Positions 15,986 to 25,488 of a stretch of 64,000 nt of DNA are shown in pieces. The position numbers and the translations under genes are program-made. Under the pieces are notes generated by a model. That model worked only from the letters and a program-made list of their open reading frames with translations, did not search any database and was not told the DNA's origin. This stretch comes from Pseudomonas tolaasii NCPPB 2192 (lineage in GTDB: Bacteria; Pseudomonadota; Gammaproteobacteria; Pseudomonadales; Pseudomonadaceae), in contig NZ_PHHD01000001.1 of NCBI RefSeq assembly GCF_002813445.1, positions 4,898,001 through 4,962,000 on the forward strand, written 5' to 3'. Within the stretch, counting starts at the first letter, position 1, and each line of letters begins with the position of its first letter.

Positions 15986-17344
15986 ATGGCCTACGATTTT
16001 GACCTTTATGTGATTGGCGCCGGTTCCGGCGGTGTTCGTGCAGCGCGCTTTGCAGCGGGCTTTGGTGCCAAGGTGGCGGTGGCTGAAAGCCGTTACCTGG
16101 GTGGCACCTGCGTAAACGTCGGCTGTGTGCCGAAAAAACTGTTGGTGTACGGTGCGCATTTCGCCGAAGACTTCGAACAGGCCAGTGGTTTTGGCTGGTC
16201 ATTGGGCGAGGCCAACTTTGACTGGGCAACGCTGATTGCCAACAAGGATCGCGAAATCAACCGCCTCAATGGCATCTACCGCAACCTGCTGGTCAACAGT
16301 GGCGTGACCCTGCACGAAGGGCATGCTCGCCTGACGGGTCCCAATGAGGTGGAAATCAACGGCGAGCGCTTTACCGCCAAAAATATTCTGATCGCCACCG
16401 GCGGCTGGCCGCAGATTCCGGAAATTCCGGGGCGCGAGCACGCGATTGGCTCAAACGAAGCATTCTTCCTGAAAGAACTGCCCAAGCGCGTGCTGGTGGT
16501 GGGTGGCGGCTACATTGCGGTTGAATTTGCCGGCATTTTCCACGGCCTGGGCGCGCAAACCACCTTGCTCTATCGTGGTGACCTGTTCCTGCGCGGTTTT
16601 GACGGCTCGGTGCGCACCCATCTGAAGGAAGAGTTGACCAAGCGCGGCCTCAACCTGCAATTCAATGCCGACATCGAGCGCATCGACAAACAAGCCGATG
16701 GCAGCCTCAAGGCCACCTTGAAAGACGGCCGCGTGCTGGAAGCCGATTGCGTGTTCTACGCTACCGGCCGCCGCCCGATGCTGGATAACCTGGGGTTGGA
16801 AAACACCGGGGTCAAACTGGATGAGCGCGGCTTCGTGGAGGTTGACGACAGATACCAAACCGCTGAATCCTCGATCCTGGCCATCGGTGACGTGATTGGC
16901 CGTGTGCAGTTGACACCGGTTGCGCTGGCCGAAGGCATGGCAGTGGCGCGTCGCTTGTTCAAGCCGGAGCAGTACCGTCCGGTGGATTACGCGATGATCC
17001 CGACAGCGGTGTTCAGTTTGCCGAATATCGGTACCGTCGGTCTCACTGAAGAAGAAGCGAAGAAGAACGGCCACAAGGTGCAGGTCTTCGAAAGCCGCTT
17101 CCGCCCGATGAAGCTGACACTGACCGAGTGCCAGGAAAAGACCCTGATGAAACTGGTGGTCGACGCTGATACCGACAAAGTGCTCGGCTGTCATATGGTG
17201 GGCCCTGACGCCGGCGAAATCGTGCAAGGCCTGGCGATCGCGCTCAAAGCCGGCGCGACCAAACGGCATTTCGACGAAACCATCGGCGTGCACCCTACAG
17301 CGGCGGAAGAGTTCGTCACGATGCGCACGCCGAAAGCCGACTGA
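15986..17344 (+). CDS. gor: glutathione-disulfide reductase
   Basis: The product is 452 residues from the ATG at 15986 after GAGGAGAGTGAA. It is a class I flavoprotein disulfide reductase: FAD motif [16 protein letters not shown], redox-active Cys pair [18 protein letters not shown] motif [18 protein letters not shown]-contact AIGDVIG, and C-terminal HPTAAEEF, with the His that acts as base across the dimer. It reduces glutathione disulfide with NADPH. The 3-prime end abuts the convergent KfrA-like gene without a spacer. Confidence 0.95.
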   Translation: MAYDFDLYVIGAGSGGVRAARFAAGFGAKVAVAESRYLGGTCVNVGCVPKKLLVYGAHFAEDFEQASGFGWSLGEANFDWATLIANKDREINRLNGIYRNLLVNSGVTLHEGHARLTGPNEVEINGERFTAKNILIATGGWPQIPEIPGREHAIGSNEAFFLKELPKRVLVVGGGYIAVEFAGIFHGLGAQTTLLYRGDLFLRGFDGSVRTHLKEELTKRGLNLQFNADIERIDKQADGSLKATLKDGRVLEADCVFYATGRRPMLDNLGLENTGVKLDERGFVEVDDRYQTAESSILAIGDVIGRVQLTPVALAEGMAVARRLFKPEQYRPVDYAMIPTAVFSLPNIGTVGLTEEEAKKNGHKVQVFESRFRPMKLTLTECQEKTLMKLVVDADTDKVLGCHMVGPDAGEIVQGLAIALKAGATKRHFDETIGVHPTAAEEFVTMRTPKAD

Positions 17345-18352
17345 TCAGGTCTCAGGTTTTGCCTCTGGCGCTGCTGCAATGGCAGCGGCCAGACGCAGGG
17401 CCTCAATGCTGGACTGGGCCTTGATCAGGTCCAGTTCCAGCGCCTTGCTTGCCTGTTGTTGGGCCTCCAGTGACTCCTGGCGTGATTGATTGTCCAGCGC
17501 CGCAACACGCAAGCGCTCCTGCAGCAGCGTGCGCTCGTTTTCAGCCTGATTGAGCCGTTCGCTCAGCGATTGTTGCTGTGCATGATCCTTGCGGGCCTGT
17601 TCCTGTGCAGTCGCCAACTCCTTTGTTGCTACCCGCTGCTCAATCAGCAGTCGCTCGTTGTCGCGATGCAATTGGGTGATCTCATCCTGACGCACCATCG
17701 CGCTTTGCTGGGCCTGGCGCAGCTCGGCCTGAAGCTGCTGCAGCTGGCCTTCGTGGCGTCGTTGTTCCTGCTCGCGCTGCTCCTTGACCGCGTTGCGGTA
17801 ATGCTCCAGCGCGTCACGGGCGTGCAGGTGCTTGTCTTCCAGTGAGCGAATTTGCTCGTCCTTGTCGTTGATTCTCAGCTCGTAATCACTGCACGCCTGG
17901 CTCAACCCGGCGTTTCGGGTTTGCTCGGTTTGCAGGCTGGTGCTGGCGGTTTGCAGGGCAGCGCTTTCTTCAGTCAGTGCGGCCGCCTGGATATCAAACT
18001 GTTGCTTGAGCTGGCTGTGGGCTTCTTCCAGCGCGGATACCTGGGCGAGCAGGGCGGCCTTATGTTGCTCGAACTGCTGTTGCGCCAGATCGATCGGCTC
18101 CTGGGCTTTCTCTTTCAAGCGCTGCGCCAGGCGCGCCACCAGCTCGCCCAACTCGTCGTCAATCGGCGCTTCGGTGATGGTGAGGCGGGTTTCGCTCTCG
18201 TCCAGCTCTTTCAAATAGCGATGAATAGTGGTTTTCGAGCCGGTGTTGCCCATCTCGATGCGTACCGCATCAATGCTGGGGTTTTCGCCGCGGGCGAGGA
18301 TCGCCAGGCGTGCTGTTTGAACTACTGCTTTGTTTATGCCGCCGCGAGCCAT
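17345..18352 (-). CDS. KfrA-like DNA-binding coiled-coil protein
   Basis: The 335-residue protein has an N-terminal KfrA-type DNA-binding domain (1-75, ARGGINKAVVQTARLAILA, then KTTIHRYLKELDE) and then an unbroken Gln/Glu/Ala-rich coiled coil from about 75 to 325. KfrA of IncP plasmids represses its own gene and forms filament-like assemblies tied to partition; a chromosomal homologue may do something similar. The ATG at 18352 follows GGAGACACC. A perfect 16-base palindrome 34 bases upstream is a candidate auto-operator. It is divergent from a tyrosine recombinase gene. Confidence 0.82.
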   Translation of the reverse strand: MARGGINKAVVQTARLAILARGENPSIDAVRIEMGNTGSKTTIHRYLKELDESETRLTITEAPIDDELGELVARLAQRLKEKAQEPIDLAQQQFEQHKAALLAQVSALEEAHSQLKQQFDIQAAALTEESAALQTASTSLQTEQTRNAGLSQACSDYELRINDKDEQIRSLEDKHLHARDALEHYRNAVKEQREQEQRRHEGQLQQLQAELRQAQQSAMVRQDEITQLHRDNERLLIEQRVATKELATAQEQARKDHAQQQSLSERLNQAENERTLLQERLRVAALDNQSRQESLEAQQQASKALELDLIKAQSSIEALRLAAAIAAAPEAKPET

Positions 18353-18385
18353 GGTGTCTCCATCGATTTAGTACTGTGGTACGTG

Positions 18386-18466
18386 GTATGTAAATACATA
18401 CTGTAACACGAATAAAAATGCGCTTAAATTCATGATTTAACAGATGGGATATTGGCGTATTATCCC
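18386..18466. promoter_or_regulatory. two palindromes between kfrA-like and recombinase genes
   Basis: GTATGTA-AA-TACATAC at 18386-18401 is perfect in both arms. GGGATA and TATCCC at 18446-18466 form a looser second inverted repeat around nine bases. Both lie in the shared 170-base divergent spacer, where KfrA-type autorepression would act. Confidence 0.5.
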
Positions 18467-18523
18467 GTGTGATACCTGTTTTAATCACCCAAACACGCTG
18501 TAGCAGTACGAATGGACCCACTC

Positions 18524-19456
18524 ATGAGCGATCTGGATCGTTACCTCAACGCGGCCACCCGCGACAACACGCGGCGCAGCTATCGTGCGGCCATCGAGCA
18601 CTTCGAAGTGAGCTGGGGCGGGTTTCTGCCGGCGACGGGGGACAGCGTGGCGCGCTACCTGGTCGCGCATGCAGGCGTGTTGGCGGTCAACACCTTGAAG
18701 CTGAGGCTTTCGGCGCTGGCGCAATGGCATTCCACTCAGGGGTTTGCGGACCCCACCAAAGCACCCATCGTGCGCAAGGTGCTCAAGGGCATTCGAGCTG
18801 TGCATCCGGCACGGGAAAAACAGGCCGAGCCGTTGCAGCTCAAGCATCTGGAGCAGATCGTTGCGTCGTTGCAAGCGGAAGCGAAACGGGCGAATGACGC
18901 TCAGGACCAGCCCCGCTTATTGCGCGCCAAACGCGACACGGCGCTGATCCTGCTGGGTTTCTGGCGGGGGTTTCGCAGCGACGAGCTGTGTCGCCTGGAC
19001 ATCCAGCATGTTCAAGCGGTGCCCGGCGCCGGGATCAGCCTGTATCTCCCGCGCAGCAAAAGCGACCGCGACAACCTCGGCAAAACTTACCAGACCCCCG
19101 CGCTGCTGCGCTTGTGCCCGGTGCAGGCCTACAGCGAATGGCTGAGCGCCTCGGCGCTGGTGCGCGGCCCGGTATTCAGAGCGATAGACCGTTGGGGCAA
19201 CCTGGGCGAGGAGGGGCTGCATCCCAACAGTGTGATTCCGCTGTTGCGTCAGGCGCTGGAACGCGCCGGCATCCCGGCCGATCAATACACCAGCCACTCA
19301 CTGCGCCGCGGCTTCGCCACGTGGGCCCATCGCAGCGGCTGGGATTTGAAGTCATTAATGAGTTATGTCGGCTGGAGCGACATGAAATCAGCCATGCGCT
19401 ATGTTGAAGCGACGCCTTTTCTCGGCATGACCTTGGCCAGCCCGCCGTTGATTTGA
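18524..19456 (+). CDS. tyrosine-type site-specific recombinase
   Basis: The product is about 310 residues from MSDLDRYLNAATRDNTR (ATG at 18524; an in-frame ATG at 18512 is possible). An N-terminal SAM-like core-binding domain is followed by the catalytic domain: first Arg in LLGFWRGFRSDELCRL, HSLRRGFATWA with the second His and Arg, VGWSDMKSAMRYVE with Trp where many members have the third His, and the Tyr nucleophile in that last motif. It recombines DNA at specific sites. There is no excisionase, cargo or visible att repeat, so it looks like a resident recombinase rather than part of a mobile island. It is paired divergently with the KfrA-like gene. Confidence 0.87.
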   Translation: MSDLDRYLNAATRDNTRRSYRAAIEHFEVSWGGFLPATGDSVARYLVAHAGVLAVNTLKLRLSALAQWHSTQGFADPTKAPIVRKVLKGIRAVHPAREKQAEPLQLKHLEQIVASLQAEAKRANDAQDQPRLLRAKRDTALILLGFWRGFRSDELCRLDIQHVQAVPGAGISLYLPRSKSDRDNLGKTYQTPALLRLCPVQAYSEWLSASALVRGPVFRAIDRWGNLGEEGLHPNSVIPLLRQALERAGIPADQYTSHSLRRGFATWAHRSGWDLKSLMSYVGWSDMKSAMRYVEATPFLGMTLASPPLI

Positions 19457-19588
19457 GATTTCTTCTATTAATACCGCTACCTGATAGGGAAAACCAATCG
19501 CCAGCATCAGGTTTGCCAATGAGCCATCGCCGGAAAGAGTGGGTAGGATTCACTTCATCAACTTCTTAACCCTGACGGAGAGTCAACG

Positions 19589-20152
19589 ATGCCTATCATC
19601 AACAGCCAAGTAAAACCGTTCAAAGCTACCGCGTACAAAAACGGCAACTTCGTAGACGTGTCGGACGCTGACCTGAAAGGCAAATGGTCCGTCGTATTCT
19701 TCTACCCGGCCGACTTCACCTTCGTTTGCCCAACCGAGCTGGAAGACCTGGCTGACAACTACGCCGAATTCCAGAAACTGGGCGTCGAAATCTACAGCGT
19801 TTCCACCGACACCCACTTTGCTCACGCTGCCTGGCACAACACTTCGCCAGCCATCGGCAAAATCCAGTACACCATGATTGGCGACCCGACCCTGACCATC
19901 TCCCGCAACTTCGACGTGCTGATCGAAGAAGCTGGCCTGGCAGACCGTGGCACCTTCGTGATCAACCCGGAAGGCCAGATCAAAATCGTTGAACTGAACG
20001 ACGGCGGCGTTGGCCGTGATGCTTCCGAGCTGCTGCGCAAAATCAAGGCCGCTCAGTACGTCGCTGCCCACCCGGGCGAAGTGTGCCCAGCCAAGTGGAA
20101 AGAAGGCGAGGCTACTCTGGCTCCGTCTCTGGACCTGGTCGGCAAGATCTAA
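19589..20152 (+). CDS. ahpC: alkyl hydroperoxide reductase subunit C (peroxiredoxin)
   Basis: The 187-residue protein is a typical 2-Cys peroxiredoxin. The peroxidatic Cys lies in [13 protein letters not shown] (Cys47 region) and the resolving Cys in [10 protein letters not shown] near residue 166. It reduces hydrogen peroxide and organic peroxides in the cytoplasm and is recycled by AhpF, encoded next. The start follows CGGAGAGTCAACG. Codon use is strongly biased to C-ending codons, as expected for a highly expressed gene. A terminator separates it from ahpF, so the two can be regulated separately. Confidence 0.97.
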   Translation: MPIINSQVKPFKATAYKNGNFVDVSDADLKGKWSVVFFYPADFTFVCPTELEDLADNYAEFQKLGVEIYSVSTDTHFAHAAWHNTSPAIGKIQYTMIGDPTLTISRNFDVLIEEAGLADRGTFVINPEGQIKIVELNDGGVGRDASELLRKIKAAQYVAAHPGEVCPAKWKEGEATLAPSLDLVGKI

Positions 20153-20210
20153 GTCTGTGAAGTCTCAAGGGCGGGTTTCCGCACCTAAGTAAGCTGCAAC
20201 CGCCCTCAAA

Positions 20211-20244
20211 AACGCCCGGGCGAGATTCGCTCGGGCGTTTTTTT
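20211..20244 (+). terminator. terminator between ahpC and ahpF
   Basis: AACGCCCGGGCGA pairs with TCGCTCGGGCGTT (12 of 13) and is followed by a run of T, 58 bases after the ahpC stop and 37 bases before ahpF. Confidence 0.85.
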
Positions 20245-20280
20245 GTCTGCAATAAACCGAATGAACAGGAAATCGCCCGT

Positions 20281-21846
20281 ATGTTGGACGCCAATCTTAA
20301 AGCTCAGTTGAAGTCATACCTGGAACGGGTCACCCAGCCGATCGAGATCGTCGCCTCCCTCGACGACGGCGCGAAATCCCAGGAAATGCTTGCCCTTTTG
20401 CAGGACGTGACCAGCCTCACCACGCTGATTACCCTGAAAACCGATGGCAATGATGCGCGCAAGCCATCGTTCTCCATCAACCGCCCGGGTGCCGAGATCA
20501 GCCTGCGTTTTGCCGGCATTCCCATGGGTCATGAATTTACTTCGCTGGTGCTGGCCTTGCTGCAAGTCGGTGGCCACCCGTCGAAGGCCAGTGTCGAAGT
20601 GATTGAACAAATCCGCGCCCTTAAAGGCGAGTTCAGCTTCGAGACGTACTTCTCGCTGTCCTGCCAGAACTGCCCGGACGTGGTCCAGGCGCTGAACCTG
20701 ATGGCCGTGCTTAACCCCAATATCCGCCACGTTGCTATCGATGGTGCGCTGTTTCAGGCTGAAGTCGATGAGCGCCAGGTCATGGCGGTACCGAGTGTTT
20801 ACCTTAACGGTGTGAACTTCGGCCAGGGCCGTATGGGCCTGGAAGAAATCCTCGCCAAGCTCGACACCAGCGGCATCGAAAAAGCCGCCGAGAAAATCAG
20901 CGCCAAAAACGCGTTTGATGTGCTGGTTGTCGGTGGCGGCCCAGCGGGTTCGTCGGCGGCCATCTACGCTGCCCGTAAAGGCATTCGCACCGGTGTTGCC
21001 GCGGAACGTTTTGGTGGCCAGGTGCTGGACACCATGTCCATCGAAAACTTTATTTCGGTGCAGGAAACCGAAGGGCCGAAACTGGCCAGCGCCCTTGAAG
21101 CTCACGTGCGTCAATACGACGTGGACATCATGAACCTGCAGCGCGCCAGCAGCTTGATTCCGGCGAAAAACGCCGGTGATTTGCACGAGATTCGCTTCGA
21201 AAGTGGTGCGACGCTCAAATCCAAGACCGTGATTCTGGCCACCGGTGCCCGCTGGCGCGAAATGGGTGTGCCGGGCGAGCAGGAATACAAGGCCAAGGGT
21301 GTGTGCTTCTGCCCACACTGCGATGGCCCGCTGTTCAAGGGCAAACGTGTGGCGGTGATCGGCGGCGGTAACTCCGGCGTTGAAGCGGCCATCGACCTGG
21401 CCGGTATCGTCAGCCACGTCACCTTGCTGGAGTTTGACAGCAAGCTGCGTGCCGACGCCGTGCTGCAACGCAAGCTCTACAGCCTGCCGAACGTTGACGT
21501 GATCACCAGCGCGCTGACCAGTGAAGTGAAAGGCGATGGCCAGAAAGTCACCGGCCTGGCGTACAAGGATCGCGACAGTGGCGAGTTCAAGACGATCGAT
21601 CTGGAAGGCATCTTTGTACAGATCGGCTTGCTGCCCAACACTGATTGGCTCAAAGGCACCGTTGAACTGACACCGCGCGGCGAGATCATTGTCGACGCGC
21701 GTGGCGAAACGTCGCTGCCCGGCGTGTTTGCTGCCGGTGACGTGACCACGGTGCCATACAAGCAGATCGTGATTGCAGTGGGCGAGGGCGCCAAGGCTTC
21801 CCTGAGCGCCTTCGATCACCTGATTCGGACTTCCGCCCCGGCGTAA
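20281..21846 (+). CDS. ahpF: alkyl hydroperoxide reductase subunit F
   Basis: The 521-residue flavoprotein has an N-terminal tandem thioredoxin-fold domain (1-195) with the active pair SCQNCPD, then a thioredoxin-reductase-like part with FAD motif [19 protein letters not shown], the redox pair [17 protein letters not shown] motif [14 protein letters not shown], and GVFAAGDVT. It passes electrons from NADH to AhpC. The ATG at 20281 lies just after the ahpC terminator, so it is expressed by readthrough or from its own promoter. Confidence 0.97.
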   Translation: MLDANLKAQLKSYLERVTQPIEIVASLDDGAKSQEMLALLQDVTSLTTLITLKTDGNDARKPSFSINRPGAEISLRFAGIPMGHEFTSLVLALLQVGGHPSKASVEVIEQIRALKGEFSFETYFSLSCQNCPDVVQALNLMAVLNPNIRHVAIDGALFQAEVDERQVMAVPSVYLNGVNFGQGRMGLEEILAKLDTSGIEKAAEKISAKNAFDVLVVGGGPAGSSAAIYAARKGIRTGVAAERFGGQVLDTMSIENFISVQETEGPKLASALEAHVRQYDVDIMNLQRASSLIPAKNAGDLHEIRFESGATLKSKTVILATGARWREMGVPGEQEYKAKGVCFCPHCDGPLFKGKRVAVIGGGNSGVEAAIDLAGIVSHVTLLEFDSKLRADAVLQRKLYSLPNVDVITSALTSEVKGDGQKVTGLAYKDRDSGEFKTIDLEGIFVQIGLLPNTDWLKGTVELTPRGEIIVDARGETSLPGVFAAGDVTTVPYKQIVIAVGEGAKASLSAFDHLIRTSAPA

Positions 21847-21863
21847 ATGCAGGACCGGAAATG

Positions 21864-21893
21864 AAAAACCCCATGAGTCATCATGGGGTTTTT
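21864..21893. terminator. bidirectional terminator between ahpF and gloA
   Basis: AAAAACCCCATGA and TCATGGGGTTTTT are perfectly complementary over 13 bases around GTCA. It serves both convergent genes. Confidence 0.9.
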
Positions 21894-21896
21894 TCG

Positions 21897-22418
21897 TTAC
21901 AGCGGCGCCGGCTGGATAATTTCAACCCAGTACGCGTCCGGGTCCTTGATGAACGCCAGGCTTTTCATGCGGCCATCGGTCAGGCGCTTCTGAAAGTCGC
22001 AACCCAACGCTTCGAAACGTTCGCATGCCGCGACGATATCCGGCACCGAAATGCAGATATGGCCGAAACCGCGCGGGTCGGTGTTGCCGTTGTGGTAGGC
22101 GAAGTCGGCATCGTTTTCGGTGCCATGGTTGTGGGTCAGTTCCAGGATGCCGGGGATCGATTTCATCCACTGGGTGCGCTCGGCGGCATCGGCAGGGATC
22201 TGCGCCTTGTCCACCAGGGCCAGGAAGTAGAGGCTGAATTCGGCTTCCGGGAAGTCGCGCTTTTCAACCAGGGAGAAACCCAGTACGCGGGTGTAGAAAT
22301 CCAGCGACTTGGTAATGTCCTTGACCCGCAACATGGTGTGGTTGAACACAAAGTTCGTGGTAGCGGTGTCAGGCTGGGCGGTGACGCCCGGGAAGGTGTT
22401 CAGTTCGTGCAGGCTCAT
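21897..22418 (-). CDS. gloA: lactoylglutathione lyase (glyoxalase I)
   Basis: The product is 173 residues from [12 protein letters not shown] (ATG at 22418, after GGAGGGCCC). Glyoxalase I features are present: [23 protein letters not shown] with the metal-binding His, then [10 protein letters not shown] with the metal Glu, then [12 protein letters not shown] and YWVEIIQP. The longer N-terminal family with inserted segments ([15 protein letters not shown]) matches the monozinc or nickel Pseudomonas/eukaryote-like type. It converts the methylglyoxal-glutathione hemithioacetal to S-lactoylglutathione. Confidence 0.93.
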   Translation of the reverse strand: MSLHELNTFPGVTAQPDTATTNFVFNHTMLRVKDITKSLDFYTRVLGFSLVEKRDFPEAEFSLYFLALVDKAQIPADAAERTQWMKSIPGILELTHNHGTENDADFAYHNGNTDPRGFGHICISVPDIVAACERFEALGCDFQKRLTDGRMKSLAFIKDPDAYWVEIIQPAPL

Positions 22419-22616
22419 GGGCCCTCCAGAAAAAAATGGGGCAAACGCGACGTGAAAAAGCGGCGCGGTCCGTTGGCTTGCGGCAAGCGTCCATGCAGCC
22501 AGGCCATGATACGCAAGGCCCGCCCGCCGCGCCAAATGAAAAAGGTCACACAGGCCTTGCGACTGGCGGGTGCTCCGGCTCAAACTTTGTCGCTTGAACC
22601 TTGGGTATTTCTTGCA

Positions 22617-23153
22617 ATGATTGAATTTCGTAAGCCGCTGTTGAGTGCCGTATGTGTGTTGCTGGGCAGCCCGTTTGTGTGGGCGGCCGACCCGGAAATT
22701 CATTGGCCCAGTGGCTGGCAAGTCGAAGAAGTTGTGCCTGACGGCGAGGCGCCGGCTGTGACTCAGGTGGTGTCACGGCAGCGCGCAATCAAGAACGATG
22801 AAAATGGCAATACCGTGATGGTCATGGAGTTGACCGGCACACCGATTGAAGCCGGGCATAAAGTTAATCTTCAGGGTGTGTTGCTGGAGATGCGCAAGTC
22901 CATTCAGAAAGATTTTGCCGGTGGCGGATATCAAAGCGTGTGCAGCAAGATGCATCCCGCGACGTTAAGTCAGCTCGACGCGCTGGAAACTACTTGCGTG
23001 ATTACCGAGAACGGGCGCCATGTGTTGTCACAAACATTGGTGGGCGCTGTTGATGCGGATAAAGCGTATGTTTTTTCATACGCCGGCCAGGCCGATGCCT
23101 ACGAAGCCAGCAAAGACGAAGTGAGTGCTGTGCGTGACAGCCTTAAACTTTGA
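22617..23153 (+). CDS. secreted DUF4946-type protein
   Basis: The product is 178 residues from the ATG at 22617, with signal peptide [18 protein letters not shown] ending VWAAD. The mature region ([12 protein letters not shown], then VMELTG, then a Cys pair in SVCSKMHP and LETTCVITE) fits DUF4946 proteins, periplasmic and of unknown role. It is a single gene divergent from gloA, followed by a bidirectional terminator. Confidence 0.75.
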   Translation: MIEFRKPLLSAVCVLLGSPFVWAADPEIHWPSGWQVEEVVPDGEAPAVTQVVSRQRAIKNDENGNTVMVMELTGTPIEAGHKVNLQGVLLEMRKSIQKDFAGGGYQSVCSKMHPATLSQLDALETTCVITENGRHVLSQTLVGAVDADKAYVFSYAGQADAYEASKDEVSAVRDSLKL

Positions 23154-23221
23154 GTGTGTCAGCACCCTCGCTTTTGAACAAAGTGAAATGTTAGTTAAGT
23201 TCGTTTTCGAACCCTGAACAA

Positions 23222-23250
23222 AAAAAGCCCCGCAGATGCGGGGCTTTTTA
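23222..23250. terminator. bidirectional terminator
   Basis: AAAAAGCCCCGC, loop AGAT, GCGGGGCTTTTT: a perfect 12-base-pair stem between two convergent genes. Confidence 0.9.
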
Positions 23251-23264
23251 TTAGTGCGTTTTGA

Positions 23265-23630
23265 TCAGCCGCGAAGCCAGGAATCTACAGTGGCGGCGCC
23301 GTACTGTTCTTTCCAGGCTTTCAGGCCGCGGTGGTTGCCGCCTTTGGTCTCGATCAGCTCGCCGGTGTGCGGGTTGTGGTAAACCTTGACCACGCGCGCG
23401 CGACGCTGTTTCGGAGCGGCGGCAGCCGAAGCACCGGCCTTGCCAGGGTTTGGATCAAGGATCGAGATGATGTCGCGCAGGCCTTTGCCGTAGCTTTTCA
23501 TCAGCGCTTGAAGCTTTTCTTCGAATTCGATTTCCTTCTTCAGGCCGGCGTCGTTCTTCAAGGACTCCAGCTGGGCCAGCTGCTCTTGAAGGGCTTTTTC
23601 TGCTGCGCGAAATTCGGCGAGTCTGGACAA
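23265..23630 (-). CDS. MvaT/MvaU-family H-NS-like DNA-binding protein
   Basis: The product is 121 residues if translation starts at the TTG at 23630 (second residue onward SRLAEFRAAEKALQEQ), where family members begin and where TTGGAG sits eight bases upstream; an ATG further out would add 12 atypical residues. The N-terminal coiled coil (1-60) drives oligomerisation, and the C-terminal AT-hook-like domain shows KVYHNPHTGELIETKGGNH and the closing SWLRG. Such xenogeneic silencers bind AT-rich DNA and may act on the fimbrial and toxin loci of this window (inference). It is MvaU-like rather than MvaT by its SRLAEFR start. Confidence 0.9.
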   Translation of the reverse strand: MSRLAEFRAAEKALQEQLAQLESLKNDAGLKKEIEFEEKLQALMKSYGKGLRDIISILDPNPGKAGASAAAAPKQRRARVVKVYHNPHTGELIETKGGNHRGLKAWKEQYGAATVDSWLRG

Positions 23631-23828
23631 AATCTGTACTCCAATAATGGTGTTTGCTGATATCAACTGCAGACAAAGCTATAAGCCAGTCGCTTATAAG
23701 TTAACTCAAAAAAAGAGGCCGTTCTGCGAGTCTGCTCAGGCACGAAAAATTGTAGTAGTTAATGCGCCACGAGTAAATCACGTCTTTTGACTAAACAAGA
23801 TATTTCATCACCCGCGGTAGATGGCTAT

Positions 23829-25370
23829 TCAATGGCTGCTCAAAGATTGAATGAACTCGGCACAGGGTAACGGCCGGCCAAACAGGTAACCCTGCAAGAA
23901 AGCCACCCCTTGTGTTGCAAGATATTCGCATTGCTCGGGTGTTTCGACGCCCTCGGCCACAATGCCCAGGTCCAGCTTGCCGGACAGTTCTATGATGCTG
24001 TCCAGAATATGCCGCGAGAGTGCGTCAGCGCCGATCATGGCGACAAAACTTTGGTCAATCTTCAAGTAGTCCACATTGAAGTTGCGCAAGTAACCCAGGC
24101 TGGAATGACCGGTGCCGAAGTCATCAATGGCGATCATCACACCCAACTGGTGCAGGGCTTCGAACAACTGGCGGGTGATGTCGGTCGGCTCGATCAGCTC
24201 GCGTTCCGTCAACTCCAGTACCAGCGTGACCTGGCCGGGGGCAAAGGCCGCCAGAAATTCGCGGCAGTCATCGACCAGGGCGAGGTCCTGGCAATGGCGA
24301 GCGGTGATGTTCACGCCGATATGAAAGCCTGGCGCGAAGCGCGAAGCATGCGGCGCCAGTTGAGCAGCCGTCTTGCGCAGCAAGGCGCGGGTCATCGGCA
24401 CGATCAGCCCGGAATGTTCAGCCAGAGGGATAAACAGGTCAGGGCGTACCAGGCCTTCCTTGGGATGCTGCCAGCGCATCAACACTTCACAGCCGGCCCA
24501 TTCTCGGGTGTCGCCGCGCACCACCGGCTGGAAATAGGGGATGAACTCATTGGCGCCCAATGCACGCTGCAATTCGTGAGTCGGTGCAGATGAGCGCTTT
24601 TGCAGCCAGTGCGCCAGAACCGCCGCCAGCACGCCAAAAAATACCAGCAGGCTGAACAGCGCCGGGTAGCGGGCCTCCATATACCGCCACACCTCACCAG
24701 CGGGCATGCCGGCTTCGACGCTGTAGTGATAGCGCTCGGATATCAGGCGATGATGCGCCACAGGGAACGCCGGCACCGCCGTGTAGTGCACCTTGCCATC
24801 GGCATCCAGCCAGTTGGGGCCGACTTGCAGAACCAAGTGCGCATACCGACTGATCAGGCGCAATGCGTTGGTCAAGTGGTAGCCGTCGATGGAGGCGAAC
24901 GCCGCCTTGTCGCCTTCAACCAGGCGATAAACCAGCAGCGCCGTGTCCGGCGTCACCGGGTTGCCGTTCATTAACCACAGCTTGCCATCCACGTAATCGT
25001 CAGGGTTGACCGGCGATTGGTAATGGTCGCCAAACAGCGAGCTGCAATAGATGTTCTTTTGCCAGGACAGCGTTGTTGCTCGCACAAAAGGTCGGCGTGT
25101 CACCTGTTCGCGCAGTGCCAGTTGGGCACCGTTGTCGCAGGGTTGGCCGGCCAGCGGCAGCAATGCCTGGGCGGCGAGGGCGGTATTGTTGAGCATCAGA
25201 TCGAACTGACGCACCGCTTCCCGGGCCGTTTGCGAAGTGCTCTGTTGCAGGGTTCGTTCGGCCTGCCAGTGCAGGATAACCACGCCCAGCGCGAACGGCA
25301 GCAGGCCGCTGAGGGTGGTGATCAAATAGCGGGTGGCGCGTTTTCGCGGGCCGTTGACGGTCAGGGGCAT
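23829..25370 (-). CDS. CSS-motif EAL-domain cyclic-di-GMP phosphodiesterase
   Basis: The 513-residue membrane protein has a transmembrane segment at about 14-34, a periplasmic CSS domain (35-235, with IYCSSLFGD carrying the CSS motif and an earlier GQPCDNG Cys), a second membrane segment near 238-255, and an EAL domain (about 275-505). The signature Glu is in CEVLMRW (EVL rather than EAL). NITARHCQD, LELTERELIE, DDFGTGHSSLGYL and IVAEGVET are all present, so catalysis is expected. It hydrolyses cyclic di-GMP, probably under redox control through periplasmic disulfide formation, as known for this class. Confidence 0.9.
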   Translation of the reverse strand: MPLTVNGPRKRATRYLITTLSGLLPFALGVVILHWQAERTLQQSTSQTAREAVRQFDLMLNNTALAAQALLPLAGQPCDNGAQLALREQVTRRPFVRATTLSWQKNIYCSSLFGDHYQSPVNPDDYVDGKLWLMNGNPVTPDTALLVYRLVEGDKAAFASIDGYHLTNALRLISRYAHLVLQVGPNWLDADGKVHYTAVPAFPVAHHRLISERYHYSVEAGMPAGEVWRYMEARYPALFSLLVFFGVLAAVLAHWLQKRSSAPTHELQRALGANEFIPYFQPVVRGDTREWAGCEVLMRWQHPKEGLVRPDLFIPLAEHSGLIVPMTRALLRKTAAQLAPHASRFAPGFHIGVNITARHCQDLALVDDCREFLAAFAPGQVTLVLELTERELIEPTDITRQLFEALHQLGVMIAIDDFGTGHSSLGYLRNFNVDYLKIDQSFVAMIGADALSRHILDSIIELSGKLDLGIVAEGVETPEQCEYLATQGVAFLQGYLFGRPLPCAEFIQSLSSH

Positions 25371-25488
25371 AGGAATAACGGCCTGTTGCAGGGTGGGAGA
25401 ACGCCGAAGGGCCAGCCAGATGATTCGATGATAGATGGCCCGCAGGAAATAAGCTTGCCGTACCTGGCCGATTGGTTAGCCTGCACGG

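Noticed and set aside
18386..19588. Integrative element around the tyrosine recombinase
   Set aside because: No tRNA target, direct repeats, excisionase or cargo genes; flanks are core genes (gor, ahpC).
20314..21819. 501-codon open frame antisense to ahpF
   Set aside because: It mirrors ahpF codon structure in a GC-rich genome and has no recognisable domain; ahpF is unambiguous.
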